NCBI GenBank assembly: GCA_023957015.1 | Contig: JAMLHR010000008.1 | Coordinates: 1-64,000, forward strand | Direction of reading: 5' to 3' | Length of the DNA: 64,000 nt | From: Thermomicrobiales bacterium | Lineage (GTDB): Bacteria; Chloroflexota; Chloroflexia; Thermomicrobiales; UBA6265 | In this document: positions 44,950-53,401 of the stretch, piece by piece | Layout of the letters: each line of letters opens with the position of its first letter | How positions within the stretch are numbered: position 1 is the stretch's first letter | Position numbers and translations under genes: made by a program | The notes under the pieces: model-generated | The model's database searches: none | What the model saw: only the letters and a program-made list of their open reading frames with translations | What the model was told of the DNA's origin: nothing

Positions 44950-45911
44950 GCGACGCCGTTCCAGCCATCACCTTGCCAAACGGACTGATCATCGGTAGCG
45001 AGACTACCGCTCAGTACCTCTGGGGAGGTCGTGAGACTGGGCTTCAATGGCTCGCCCAGCTACCTGATCTCCTAAACGCAATTTGCCAGCAACACACTAT
45101 CACGCTCTCGAGCGAAATTCCCGAACAGAGCATGAATCTGGTGCTCTTTGGCGAATCGGCAACACGTGGGCCAGTAGTGCTCAAGCTGGCACCACCACAC
45201 GAGGAGATCGCCTCCGAGTTCGCGATGACCATGCACGTCGCCGGGCACGGCTATCCGCAGGTCTTTGGCGGTGACATACGTGCCGCCTGGTTGTTGATGG
45301 AGCGCGTTCTGCCAGGAACAACACTGCAGGAGCTGGCGATGAATGGAGCGATCCCGGATGATGAAGCGACCGAAATCGCGGCTGACCTACTCTTGCGCAT
45401 CGATACCCCCTTGCCCGCTGAGGGAGCGTTTCCCGACCTGCGACGCTGGCTAAAATCGTTATTCGAGTACAAGGATCGCCACGGAACAACCGGTCCGCTA
45501 CCGATCGATCAGGTCGAGTTGGCGTTGCGGCACGCGGAGTGGTTGCTTCATCTCGACGAAACGCCCCGACTGCTTCATGGCGATTTTCACCACGGCAACA
45601 TCATCAAGGGCGCTGATGGCTGGATGCCGATTGATCCGAAGGGCGTGATCGCCCCGCCGCCGTTCGAGCTGGGGCCATGGTTCTATAACCCACTTGAGGT
45701 CGATAAGCGTCCGAACCTGCAGGAGTTATTCGCGAAGCGAATGGATATCTTTTCGCAGCGGCTTGGTATCGATCGAGTCACGCTATGGAGATCGGTCTTC
45801 GTGGCGTGCGTGCTGAGCGATTGCTGGACGGTGGAGGACGCGCATCCGGAATATTGCCACCACAGCAGTATTACCAGGGCACTGCTGGAACTGCCGGAGG
45901 CTCCCGGCTGA
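44946..45911 (+). CDS. Aminoglycoside phosphotransferase (APH) family protein
   Basis: 321 residues. Kinase-like fold with LLHGDFHHGNIIKG as catalytic loop (Asp and Asn) and MPIDPKG as metal-binding Asp; LVLFGESATRGPVVLKLAPP provides the ATP-binding lysine. It resembles the streptomycin 6-kinase/hydroxyurea-phosphotransferase branch. It may phosphorylate an antibiotic or a metabolic alcohol. Its start overlaps the scpB stop (ATGA), so it is the last gene of this operon, which argues for a housekeeping role. Confidence 0.8.
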   Translation: MSDAVPAITLPNGLIIGSETTAQYLWGGRETGLQWLAQLPDLLNAICQQHTITLSSEIPEQSMNLVLFGESATRGPVVLKLAPPHEEIASEFAMTMHVAGHGYPQVFGGDIRAAWLLMERVLPGTTLQELAMNGAIPDDEATEIAADLLLRIDTPLPAEGAFPDLRRWLKSLFEYKDRHGTTGPLPIDQVELALRHAEWLLHLDETPRLLHGDFHHGNIIKGADGWMPIDPKGVIAPPPFELGPWFYNPLEVDKRPNLQELFAKRMDIFSQRLGIDRVTLWRSVFVACVLSDCWTVEDAHPEYCHHSSITRALLELPEAPG

Positions 45912-45946
45912 TCAATGTTACGTGGTGTCGCACCTACGAGTTGGGA

Positions 45947-47126
45947 CTACCGACCCGCCAACGTCCGGATTCGACTAACCACCTCAGCCAATGCATCTGC
46001 GGCACGGTCCATCTCTTCAATGCTATTCCCGCGACCGACAGTGAGTCGCAAACTGGCGCGTGCCCGCTCCTCACTGAGTCCCATCGAGAGCAGCACATGG
46101 CTCGGCTCCGAGTTGCCAGTCGTGCAGGCACTACCGGCCGAAGCTTCGACACCCATCATGTCCAGACTCAGCAGAACGGTTTCGCCCTGCACACCATCAA
46201 TCGTGATATTGAGGTTGTTGGGGAGACGGTCGGGTCCAGTGGCGGGTCCGTTGAGGGTCACATCTCTTACACGTTCCTGGATCGCGTGCCAGAGATGATC
46301 CCGGAGCTGCGTGGTGAAGGCGACATAGGCATCGCGCGATACCTCAGCACGCTCCAATGCTTCGCCCATACCAACGATGTAGGGCGTATTCTCGGTACCG
46401 CCGCGGCGGCCGGATTCTTGGCCGCCACCCTCCTGCGTCCACTCCAGCCTCGTACCCTTACGGACATAGAGTGCACCAACGCCTTTCGGACCGTAGAACT
46501 TGTGCGCGGAAAGCGAGAGGAGATCGATGTTCAACGTTGACATCGATCGGCAAGGAGCCAGCAGCTTGCACGGCATCGGTGTGCATGAGCACTCCCCGTT
46601 CGCGCACCAATGCTCCGATCTCGGCCACCGGCTGGATGGTGCCAACTTCATTGTTCGCCAACATCACGCTAACGAGACATGTCTGCGGTGTTAGGGCGGC
46701 CACGACATCCTCAGGCAACACCCTTCCCCGCGTATCACCTTGAACCAGGGTTACCGTGAAACCCTGCCGCTCCAGCGCTTCTAATGCGTGCAGTACCGCA
46801 TGATGCTCCACCACCGTGGAAACGATATGAGGCGTGACCTCCGGGTTGTGAAGTCTGGCAGCCCAGGCGGCTCCCCGAAGCGCGAGACCAATACTCTCTG
46901 TGGCACCGCTGGTGAAAATGACCTCTGACGTGCGACAACCAAGTACCCTGGAGACCTGCCCCCGGGCACGATCGAGTCCAGCATGTCCCTCCTGACCGGA
47001 GCGATAGATACTGGATGGATTTCCAAACTGCTGGGAAAAGTACGGCATCATCACCTGCACCACTGCCGGGTCAACGGGCGTGGTGGCAGCGTGATCAAGG
47101 TAGACCGACTCTCGACCGTAGGTCAT
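45947..47126 (-). CDS. iscS: Cysteine desulfurase, frameshifted
   Basis: Two frames join into a full NifS/IscS of about 390 residues, which supplies sulfur for Fe-S clusters and tRNA. The first frame has VYLDHAATTPVDPAV, ATESIGLAL and HTDAVQAAGSLPIDVN. The second has NIDLLSLSAHKFYGPKGVGAL (PLP lysine), ESGRRGGTENTP and the catalytic-cysteine loop SAGSACTTGN. The change of frame lies near 46530-46545. All catalytic residues survive. The enzyme is normally essential, so a one-base sequencing indel is plausible, but it is unproven. It follows its RrF2 regulator by 7 bases. Confidence 0.8.
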
Positions 47127-47133
47127 GGGGATG

Positions 47134-47607
47134 TTAGCTTACGACTGGCTCGATTGGGGTGACGTACTCACCGCTCTCATGCACCGGGCCGGATTCGGGC
47201 TTGGCAGCCAGATCGGCCAACGTGGTGCTATCGAGTGCTGACGCCATGGCATCGCGCAGTTTGAGCCACATTGGGCGCGTCTCGCAGTTCTCGATAAGCG
47301 GGCAATTCTGATCCGTCAATTCTTCGGAAACGCAATCCATCGGCGCGATGGGACCTTCCATGACACGATAGACCTCGCCGACCGCGATGCTTTCTGGCTC
47401 ACGGGACAGGACATACCCACCGTGCGCGCCTCGCTTACTCACCACGAGTTCGGCACGACGAAGTGGAGCGATCAGTTGCTCCAGATACGCTGGTGGGATA
47501 TTCGTTTGTCGAGCGATCTCGGCAATGGACATTGGACCTTCACCGTAATGGTGTGCCAGCGAAACCATGGCCCTGACGCCGTATTCGCCTCGCGTTGAAA
47601 CCTTCAT
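47134..47607 (-). CDS. Rrf2-family Fe-S transcription regulator (IscR-like)
   Basis: 157 residues. N-terminal winged helix (STRGEYGVRAMVSLAHHYGEGPMSIAEIARQTNIPPAYLEQLIAPLRRAELV) and three cysteines CVSEELTDQNCPLIENC spaced like the cluster ligands of IscR. It probably senses Fe-S status and represses itself and the downstream cysteine desulfurase. A promoter with an overlapping palindrome lies upstream. Confidence 0.9.
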   Translation of the reverse strand: MKVSTRGEYGVRAMVSLAHHYGEGPMSIAEIARQTNIPPAYLEQLIAPLRRAELVVSKRGAHGGYVLSREPESIAVGEVYRVMEGPIAPMDCVSEELTDQNCPLIENCETRPMWLKLRDAMASALDSTTLADLAAKPESGPVHESGEYVTPIEPVVS

Positions 47608-47637
47608 GCCGATAGCCCTGCCACGATTATCTTACAC

Positions 47638-47674
47638 ATAGTAACTACTATACCTAGTTGAGAACAATTGTCAA
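47638..47674 (-). promoter_or_regulatory. RrF2-iscS promoter with overlapping palindromic operator
   Basis: Minus strand TTGACA (47674-47669), 16 bases, TATAGT (47652-47647). The inverted repeat ATAGTA-GT-TACTAT (47651-47638) overlaps the -10 box. This placement suits autorepression by the RrF2 protein encoded 30 bases downstream. Confidence 0.7.
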
Positions 47675-47686
47675 TAGCGGCGGAAG

Positions 47687-48853
47687 CTACTTCCGTCGCG
47701 TCCAGCGCTGAAAGTTCGCCAGCACGGCTTCGCGCCACTCTTCGTTGATCTCCCAATCGCGTTCCTGTAGCCCAGGTGCGATCTGGCGGTAGAGATTCAG
47801 GAACCGATCAGCGGAGAAGACGCCGCGATAGAGCCCCTTCTCGGTCACCGGTATCGCACGGGTATTGTGCTCGCTCATGTGGCGCTGTACATCCCATAGC
47901 GATTCCGAGACATCGGCGATATACAGTGGATCCTCCATGATATCGGCCACGATACGACCGGCAACACCACCGTCCAGATGTTCCAACAACCGATTTCGCC
48001 AGAGCATCCCGACAACGCGTCCCCGTTGGGTGACGACCATGTCACGCGGGCCACCGCGAAGGGCGAAGCTCAGCGGCACCTCCGGAGAGATCCCTCCTCC
48101 GTCCCAGAGAGCGTAGGAGCCAACCAATAACCGCTGCATCTGATCCTCGATCCGGACAATGCGAACCTCGGAGAACGCAGCCCAAAGGATGAAGGCACCC
48201 AACAGCGGCAGGAGATACTCCCGCTGTATCACACCGATAGCGATAAGCAGTACCGCGATGCCCACACCGATACGACTGGCTATCACGGTGGCGCTATGAC
48301 GACTCATTCGGGTGGAAAGGTAGGCGCGCAACACCCTGCCACCGTCGAGCGGGAAGGCGGGAATCAGATTGAATATCGCCAGACCAAGGTTGAAGACGGC
48401 GGTGGCCGCCACAATGCTGGTGATATTGAGATTGCGGAAGCCATCACCCACGCCAAAGAGCGAATCAGCACCGGCGAGTACAGCAATGATGAGAACGATG
48501 GGCAGGAGCGTGACGAAAATCGCCAGATTCACCGCCGGTCCGGCGAGGGCGATCATCAACTCCGCTCGAGGCGAGGTTGAAGCCTGTTCCACCTTCGCCA
48601 CACCCGCCAGCGGCGAGATGCTCACGTCCAGCACCTGTACACCGTTCTCGCGCGCCATCAAGGCGTGGCCCAGTTCTTGCGCTAGTACCGACAGGAAGGC
48701 CAGCACAATCAGCAGGCATCCCCATAGAAAAGCAGAAATAGAGCCTTGGTATCCCCAATGGAACCAGGCAACGATAAAGAGCGGTATGAAACTGATATCG
48801 ATGCTGATATCCACGCCCAGCAATCGAAACAGGTTGATGGGCCGAATCATCAC
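47687..48853 (-). CDS. Site-2 protease family protein with CBS domains and altered zinc motif
   Basis: 388 residues: six hydrophobic segments, then a C-terminal pair of CBS motifs (VPLSFALRGGPRDMVVTQRGRVVGML, VADIMEDPLYIADVSESLWDV). This is the Rv2869c-unlike SpoIVFB/CBS group of M50 proteases. The expected HExxH is QELGH (Q59, H63), encoded by CAA, while the distal NLIPAFPLDGGRVLRAYL is intact. Loss of the first histidine would weaken zinc binding. It diverges from rpoN. Confidence 0.82.
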   Translation of the reverse strand: MMIRPINLFRLLGVDISIDISFIPLFIVAWFHWGYQGSISAFLWGCLLIVLAFLSVLAQELGHALMARENGVQVLDVSISPLAGVAKVEQASTSPRAELMIALAGPAVNLAIFVTLLPIVLIIAVLAGADSLFGVGDGFRNLNITSIVAATAVFNLGLAIFNLIPAFPLDGGRVLRAYLSTRMSRHSATVIASRIGVGIAVLLIAIGVIQREYLLPLLGAFILWAAFSEVRIVRIEDQMQRLLVGSYALWDGGGISPEVPLSFALRGGPRDMVVTQRGRVVGMLWRNRLLEHLDGGVAGRIVADIMEDPLYIADVSESLWDVQRHMSEHNTRAIPVTEKGLYRGVFSADRFLNLYRQIAPGLQERDWEINEEWREAVLANFQRWTRRK

Positions 48854-48956
48854 TCAGGCCTCGTGTTGTTGGGTGGTGCTCACGCCCGAAGTTAAGACGC
48901 TGCCCACCCTATCCGCTATTCTACAGGGACACAGATGATCTCAGAGGAGTGCATAC

Positions 48957-50468
48957 ATGCCATCGATGGACCAACGACTGCAAGCCTCTCAGGAGATGCG
49001 GGCATGGATTTCACCCAGCCTGATCGAGGCGAATCACATCCTCAGTCTGTCCCAACAGGCGCTCCAGGCATTGGTGCAACAAGAGATGGCGGAGAATCCG
49101 GCGCTGGAGTTGGAGTCCCTGGCCACCTGTCCTGTCTGCCAGTCGCCACTTGAGAGCACCTGGTGCCCCAACTGCCAACAGACAATGGATCGCATGCGCT
49201 CCACTGAATCACTGGATGCGATGGACGACTATGAGGTTCCCTCCGCACCATCTTCTCCTACCTTATCGGCGGAAGAGTTTGATCCAATGACAATCATCGC
49301 TTCCGCGAAGAGCCCTCGTGAGCAATTGCGAGAGGATGTTTTCGCCAGTCTGCACGATGACGATCATCCGATCGCTGACATGATCATCGATTCGATGAAC
49401 GACCGTGGCTTTCTGACAATGTCCACAAAGGAGATAGCGGAACGTCTCCAGCTTGAGGAGTCCGATGTCGAGGATGTGCTGGCTGTAGTGCAGAGTGTCG
49501 CGCCGGTAGGTGTTGGTGCGCGCTCATTGCCGGAGTGCCTGACACTCCAGATCCAGTACCTCCAGGAAAAGAACGCGACCATCCCCGCGCATATCGATGT
49601 TGTTGTCCGCGACTACTTGGACGAGCTGGGTGCCCATCGCTATGGATTCATCCAGAAGCAACTCAATGTCACGGCGGAGGATCTGGATGACATCCGCGAC
49701 TTCGTACGACAACATCTGAGCCCGTTTCCGTTGCAGAGTCACACCGCGGAAAGCTGGCAATCTCCAAGCGATGACGGGCATGTAACACCGGATGTGATCA
49801 TTGATCTGATTGATGATCAACTCTCCGTCCGGATCGCCGACAACTCCTACTTTCACCTGCGAACGAACGGACTCTATCAGCAACTCTCGGCGGAACTTTC
49901 ATCGCGACGCATCAGCGAGGCGGTCGTTAAGAGTGAATCATTGCAGGACCAGTCCGACGCAGATCCTGAATTGCTAAACGATATCGCCGATGCTGCGGCG
50001 AACGTCAATGACGAGGAACGTGCCCATATCCGGTCCTACACGCAACGGGCGCAGCAGTTCATGAACAATATCGAGCAACGACAATCCACCCTGCTACGCA
50101 TAGCGGAGTGTACCTGTCGCTTTCAGGAGGATTTCCTGCGAGAAGGTGTCCGCGAGATTCGACCGTTGACCCGCGCGATGGTTGCGCAGGAAGTCGGTGT
50201 GCATGAGAGCACTGTCAGCCGGGCCACCGCAAACAAGTTCGTCCAACTTCCAACCCGGAAGGTCATCCCCTTCTCAGATTTCTTCACCGCGAATCTGGGA
50301 GCAAAGGATGCGATCCGGCAAATCATCGAGCGCGGTTCGGTGGACGGCGAGCCACTGACGGATATCCGCATCGTGGAACTCCTGCAGGATCAGGGTATTC
50401 GCATCGCCCGTCGTACAGTTGCTAAGTACCGCGGAGAGCTGGGGATTCTGCCGTCGTCGCTGCGCTAG
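48957..50468 (+). CDS. rpoN: RNA polymerase sigma-54 factor with zinc-ribbon-like insert
   Basis: 503 residues. Region I is Gln/Leu-rich (QRLQASQEMRAWISPSLIEANHILSLSQQALQALV). The core-binding domain starts near residue 110 (SPREQLREDVFASL). The HTH is RPLTRAMVAQEVGVHESTVSRATANKFVQLP and the RpoN box is ARRTVAKYR. Between regions I and III is CPVC...CPNC (C58, C61, C70, C73), not part of standard RpoN. It directs transcription from -24/-12 promoters with AAA+ activators, none of which is in view. GAGGAG precedes the ATG. Confidence 0.95.
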   Translation: MPSMDQRLQASQEMRAWISPSLIEANHILSLSQQALQALVQQEMAENPALELESLATCPVCQSPLESTWCPNCQQTMDRMRSTESLDAMDDYEVPSAPSSPTLSAEEFDPMTIIASAKSPREQLREDVFASLHDDDHPIADMIIDSMNDRGFLTMSTKEIAERLQLEESDVEDVLAVVQSVAPVGVGARSLPECLTLQIQYLQEKNATIPAHIDVVVRDYLDELGAHRYGFIQKQLNVTAEDLDDIRDFVRQHLSPFPLQSHTAESWQSPSDDGHVTPDVIIDLIDDQLSVRIADNSYFHLRTNGLYQQLSAELSSRRISEAVVKSESLQDQSDADPELLNDIADAAANVNDEERAHIRSYTQRAQQFMNNIEQRQSTLLRIAECTCRFQEDFLREGVREIRPLTRAMVAQEVGVHESTVSRATANKFVQLPTRKVIPFSDFFTANLGAKDAIRQIIERGSVDGEPLTDIRIVELLQDQGIRIARRTVAKYRGELGILPSSLR

Positions 50469-51136
50469 TCTATTACGTTGATACGACCAGTCATATGCGG
50501 ATGTGGCCCACAGTAGTAGTCGTACGTTCCCGGTTCATCGAAGGTGTATGCGTACTCACCACCCGAGGGAATGGGCGCGGAATCGTTTAAATCCAGGCTC
50601 GTCCATGTCACCTGGTGCGCGCTGAAGGCATCAGTGTTGCGCCAGATAACTGTACCTCCACTCGTCACAGTCGTGGAAACCGGTTGAAACCCATTCTGCC
50701 CGATATCAACCAGGGTGAACTCGTCGCCAGGTGACGCTCCCGTATCCGACTCGTGCACAACCAACGTTGGAAAGTATGTCGGTGCCCACGATCCGGGGCG
50801 GATGTACCACTTGTACTCACCTGCGTCGGGGACAACGATCTCGGTGGAGTACATTCCCACGCTCATACCATCACCCTTGGCTCCGGGAACCGTGAAGATG
50901 AGTTCGTCACCGCCGGATCTCGGCACAAGATGGATCTCGGCATCGAAGCCATTCCAGAGGTGATCCACCATATCGTGGCCCAGCACCAGAAAACGAATCC
51001 GCAGCGTTTGGCCGGCGATCGCTCGAGGTAGATCGCCAACCAGATACACCACGGCCATACCACCTGCCAGCGTCTCTGATGACTTCAGAGCGAGCGGCAA
51101 AGCTGCAATGACACCGAAAGCCTTGCGTCTGTTCAT
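50465..51136 (-). CDS. Exported cupredoxin (plastocyanin-like) protein
   Basis: 223 residues. A basic N-terminal signal (MNRRKAFGVIAALPLALKSS), a central beta domain of unknown type, and a C-terminal cupredoxin with type I copper ligands: H in DAFSAHQVTW, then C, H and M in YYCGPHPHMTGRI. It probably carries electrons or binds copper outside the membrane. AAGGAGG precedes ATG 51136. It converges on rpoN with a 4-base overlap. A short motif upstream is shared with the ECF sigma gene. Confidence 0.85.
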   Translation of the reverse strand: MNRRKAFGVIAALPLALKSSETLAGGMAVVYLVGDLPRAIAGQTLRIRFLVLGHDMVDHLWNGFDAEIHLVPRSGGDELIFTVPGAKGDGMSVGMYSTEIVVPDAGEYKWYIRPGSWAPTYFPTLVVHESDTGASPGDEFTLVDIGQNGFQPVSTTVTSGGTVIWRNTDAFSAHQVTWTSLDLNDSAPIPSGGEYAYTFDEPGTYDYYCGPHPHMTGRINVID

Positions 51137-51168
51137 TGGGAACCTCCTTGATAGCGTCCAACTACTTC

Positions 51169-51179
51169 CCTGTACAGGT
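51169..51179 (-). promoter_or_regulatory. CCTGTACAGG motif upstream of the cupredoxin gene
   Basis: The minus-strand sequence ACCTGTACAGG contains the perfect palindrome CCTGTACAGG, 33 bases before the cupredoxin start. Ten of eleven bases recur upstream of the ECF sigma gene. Possible regulator site. Confidence 0.4.
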
Positions 51180-51202
51180 GGAGCGAACAAGAGGTTCCAT
51201 CA

Positions 51203-51949
51203 TCATCGATGCTCTAAGCTCTCAGCAACGAGAATCGAGGTATCACGATCGAGTCCAGACTCCAAACGATAACCACGGTTATCAGACAACCAGATCAGAA
51301 CATGTCCACTCACGCGAGAGTCGGTGCCAGAGGTGGTTCCCAACCGACCGTCCTCAATCCACCAACCGGGTCCGACACCTGTGCTCACCGGTTCACTGGT
51401 AGCACTCGGCAAGATGGTCTTGACCAGCCATGGCTGATCGCCACTCCCTACCATTTGGGTGAAGATGGCACCAACTCCGGTGTCTGCAATGCCCGGAAGA
51501 TCGTCTGTCGCGGCGTAGACCATCGTGATGCTGGTCAACCCGGAACTACCCTCGGGTTGAAGGAGATAGATGGCTGCGGGAGGCTCTGGCAACACATGTG
51601 TTGGGATGACCAATGGACGTCCAAAAGCGATCTCGGCTTCCTCCAGAGACACCGGCACACCGAATAAGGATTCATCCAACAACGGGAGATCGGTTCCGTT
51701 CATCTCACGGTCTGAGATCCTAACCTCGATACCCACTGCATCAAAGACCGACTGGATTGCAGCCCTGGCTGGAGGTGTGAGCAACAGTAGTGCGATCAAG
51801 GCTACGGTCATCAACGCACCGGGAACACGAGGCGGTCGTCGGTGTGGTATGGAACGCTTCACACGTTCGGAGATAACAGGCGTGGGTGGAAACACCAGCT
51901 CCTCAGAGAGCAGGTGCAGCATTTGCTCGAGTTCCGCGTGATCATTCAT
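51203..51949 (-). CDS. Membrane-anchored anti-sigma-like protein
   Basis: 248 residues. A cytoplasmic N-terminal segment (LEQMLHLLSEELVFPPTPVISERVKRSI), one membrane helix (GALMTVALIALLLLTPPARA) and a large outer domain rich in strands (DUF4367-like appearance). Its start overlaps the stop of the ECF sigma gene, the standard arrangement for a cognate anti-sigma factor. The zinc HxxxCxxC motif of ZAS proteins is absent, so the inhibitory mode would differ. Confidence 0.7.
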   Translation of the reverse strand: MNDHAELEQMLHLLSEELVFPPTPVISERVKRSIPHRRPPRVPGALMTVALIALLLLTPPARAAIQSVFDAVGIEVRISDREMNGTDLPLLDESLFGVPVSLEEAEIAFGRPLVIPTHVLPEPPAAIYLLQPEGSSGLTSITMVYAATDDLPGIADTGVGAIFTQMVGSGDQPWLVKTILPSATSEPVSTGVGPGWWIEDGRLGTTSGTDSRVSGHVLIWLSDNRGYRLESGLDRDTSILVAESLEHR

Positions 51950-52490
51950 TCGGATCAACCACCTCTCGTAGCCTCGCCAACGCCCGATGAAGTCGCGATT
52001 TCACCGTCCCGCGAGGAATCGCCAATGTTGCTGCAATCTCAGCTTCAGAGAGATCCAGGGCGTATCTCATCAACACGATCTGTTGGTCGTTAACGGAGAG
52101 CGTAGAAATCGCGTCCAGCAACGCCGCTGATGTCTCACTGCGTCCCACAAGTTGATCGGGAGTTCCGCCTGGAGATATCTCAGTGCTTTCCATACCGAAA
52201 ACGTGAGTTTGCCACCACCGCCATCGACTCGCACGCCGGTTCTTGGCTTCGTTAGCAACAACTCTCAGCAGCCAGGGACGAAAGGGATCGCTGACACGGA
52301 AGGTGCCGATCGCCTTCCACGCCTTGAGAAATGCCATCTGGGTGGCATCCTGCGCGTCCTGCTCGTGGAGGAGAATCACCCAGGCGGTACGGAAGGCAAG
52401 CTCCTGATAGCGACGCACGAGGGCGTCGTACGCAACGTTGTCGCCTCGCTGCGCACGGGCAATTAGCTCGTCATCGGAACTCGACTCCAC
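51942..52490 (-). CDS. ECF-family RNA polymerase sigma factor
   Basis: 182 residues. Region 2 (DNVAYDALVRRYQELAFRTAWVILLHEQDAQDATQMAFLKAWKAIGTF) and region 4 (LSVNDQQIVLMRYALDLSEAEIAATLAIPRGTVKSRLHRALARLREVV) are complete. GTG 52490 is preceded by AGGAGG. It is co-transcribed with the anti-sigma-like gene, and the cupredoxin gene downstream may be a regulon member. Confidence 0.92.
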   Translation of the reverse strand: MESSSDDELIARAQRGDNVAYDALVRRYQELAFRTAWVILLHEQDAQDATQMAFLKAWKAIGTFRVSDPFRPWLLRVVANEAKNRRASRWRWWQTHVFGMESTEISPGGTPDQLVGRSETSAALLDAISTLSVNDQQIVLMRYALDLSEAEIAATLAIPRGTVKSRLHRALARLREVVDPNE

Positions 52491-52508
52491 AGCTCCGCCT
52501 CCTGCATA

Positions 52509-52519
52509 CCTATACAGGT
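52509..52519 (-). promoter_or_regulatory. CCTGTATAGGT motif upstream of the ECF sigma gene
   Basis: ACCTGTATAGG lies 19 bases before the GTG start and just after a TTGAC, and differs by one base from the motif upstream of the cupredoxin gene. Its nearness to the start suggests an operator or promoter core element. Confidence 0.4.
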
Positions 52520-52566
52520 GTCAATCGCCATTGGTTCCCTGATGGTACAGAGTTCGGAGAAGACTG

Positions 52567-53058
52567 TTAGCGGTCTTCAGAACGGGCACGGTCCATGGCC
52601 CGTTTGGCATCACGCTCGGCGCTCGCCTGACGCTTGTCATAGAGCTTCTTACCACGGGCGACGCCGATATCGACTTTGGCCTTGCCACGTTTGAGCCGAA
52701 TCCGGAGCGGGACGATGGTTAGCCCCTTCTGTTCGGTGGCACGGCGCAGTTCGTCGATCTCGCGAGAATGCGCGAGTAACTTGCGCGGTCGGTCCGGATC
52801 GTGGTTCGTCCAACTGCCGTGGGTGTACGGAGTGATATGGCTGCCGATCAGCCAGAGTTCGCCGTTCTGGATTCGTACATAGGCCTCCGAGATCGTTGCC
52901 TTGCCTTCGCGAATCGACTTGATCTCGGTGCCACTGAGTACGACTCCGGTTTCCAGCTGTTCCTCAATGAAGTAATCGTGAAAAGCGCGTCGGTTCTGGG
53001 TAACCACGCGATCCTTGTTAGCGTTTTCGTCTGGTTTGTTGCCCTGCTTCTTTGCCAT
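52567..53058 (-). CDS. smpB: SsrA-binding protein
   Basis: 163 residues. The SmpB barrel begins VTQNRRAFHDYFIEEQLETGVVLSGTEIKSIREGKATISEAYVRIQNGELWL, followed by the basic C-terminal helix YDKRQASAERDAKRAMDRARS. It delivers tmRNA to stalled ribosomes. The ATG at 53058 lacks a ribosome site; a possible -10 (TATTAT, 53071-53066) sits 7 bases away, hinting at leaderless translation. The first five codons lie inside the element's direct repeat, so the element is inserted exactly at this 5' end. No ssrA gene is in the window. Confidence 0.95.
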   Translation of the reverse strand: MAKKQGNKPDENANKDRVVTQNRRAFHDYFIEEQLETGVVLSGTEIKSIREGKATISEAYVRIQNGELWLIGSHITPYTHGSWTNHDPDRPRKLLAHSREIDELRRATEQKGLTIVPLRIRLKRGKAKVDIGVARGKKLYDKRQASAERDAKRAMDRARSEDR

Positions 53059-53120
53059 ACGCGCAATAATACAACGTCCTGAATTCCCTCAATGCCATCC
53101 GACAAATCACAGGTTTTTCC
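53044..53120. repeat. Left attachment-site repeat of the integrated element
   Basis: 77 bases from CTGCTTCTTTGCCATACGCG to ACAGGTTTTTCC, matching 58932-59009 except for one extra C in the other copy. It contains smpB codons 1-5, the start codon and 62 bases upstream. At the inner end the junction forms ACAGG-TTTTT-CCTGT, an inverted repeat not present at the other copy. Confidence 0.93.
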
Positions 53121-53401
53121 TGTAAGGGGAATCGATCTTATTTACGACGTATCTATCGCTCCTTCAGACCCTATCGTTAATTACGCAGAACCACATAATG
53201 TGGGCAACGTGACCCAATTGCAACAGACATGCGCGCAATCTGGCATGTCATAGTCATATTAACACCATTACCGCAGGCGTGAAGTAGCTCCACTCTCGTA
53301 TTCTTCGCTCACGTCGAGCGCTACGTTCCATTGATCCATTCTGCGTACCTTGTATTTGATAATAATTCGTCAGTGATCTCTTTAGGTCTGTAATGTTATG
53401 T
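53121..53401. other. Element left end, no gene seen
   Basis: About 280 bases with no open frame having a ribosome site. Contains a few short AT-rich inverted segments and the end of the convergent-free minus-strand gene that follows. It may hold integrase arm sites but none is recognisable. Confidence 0.5.

Noticed and set aside
52491-53200. Search for the tmRNA gene next to smpB
   Set aside because: No alanine-tRNA-like ends or tag-peptide frame is present on either strand near smpB.
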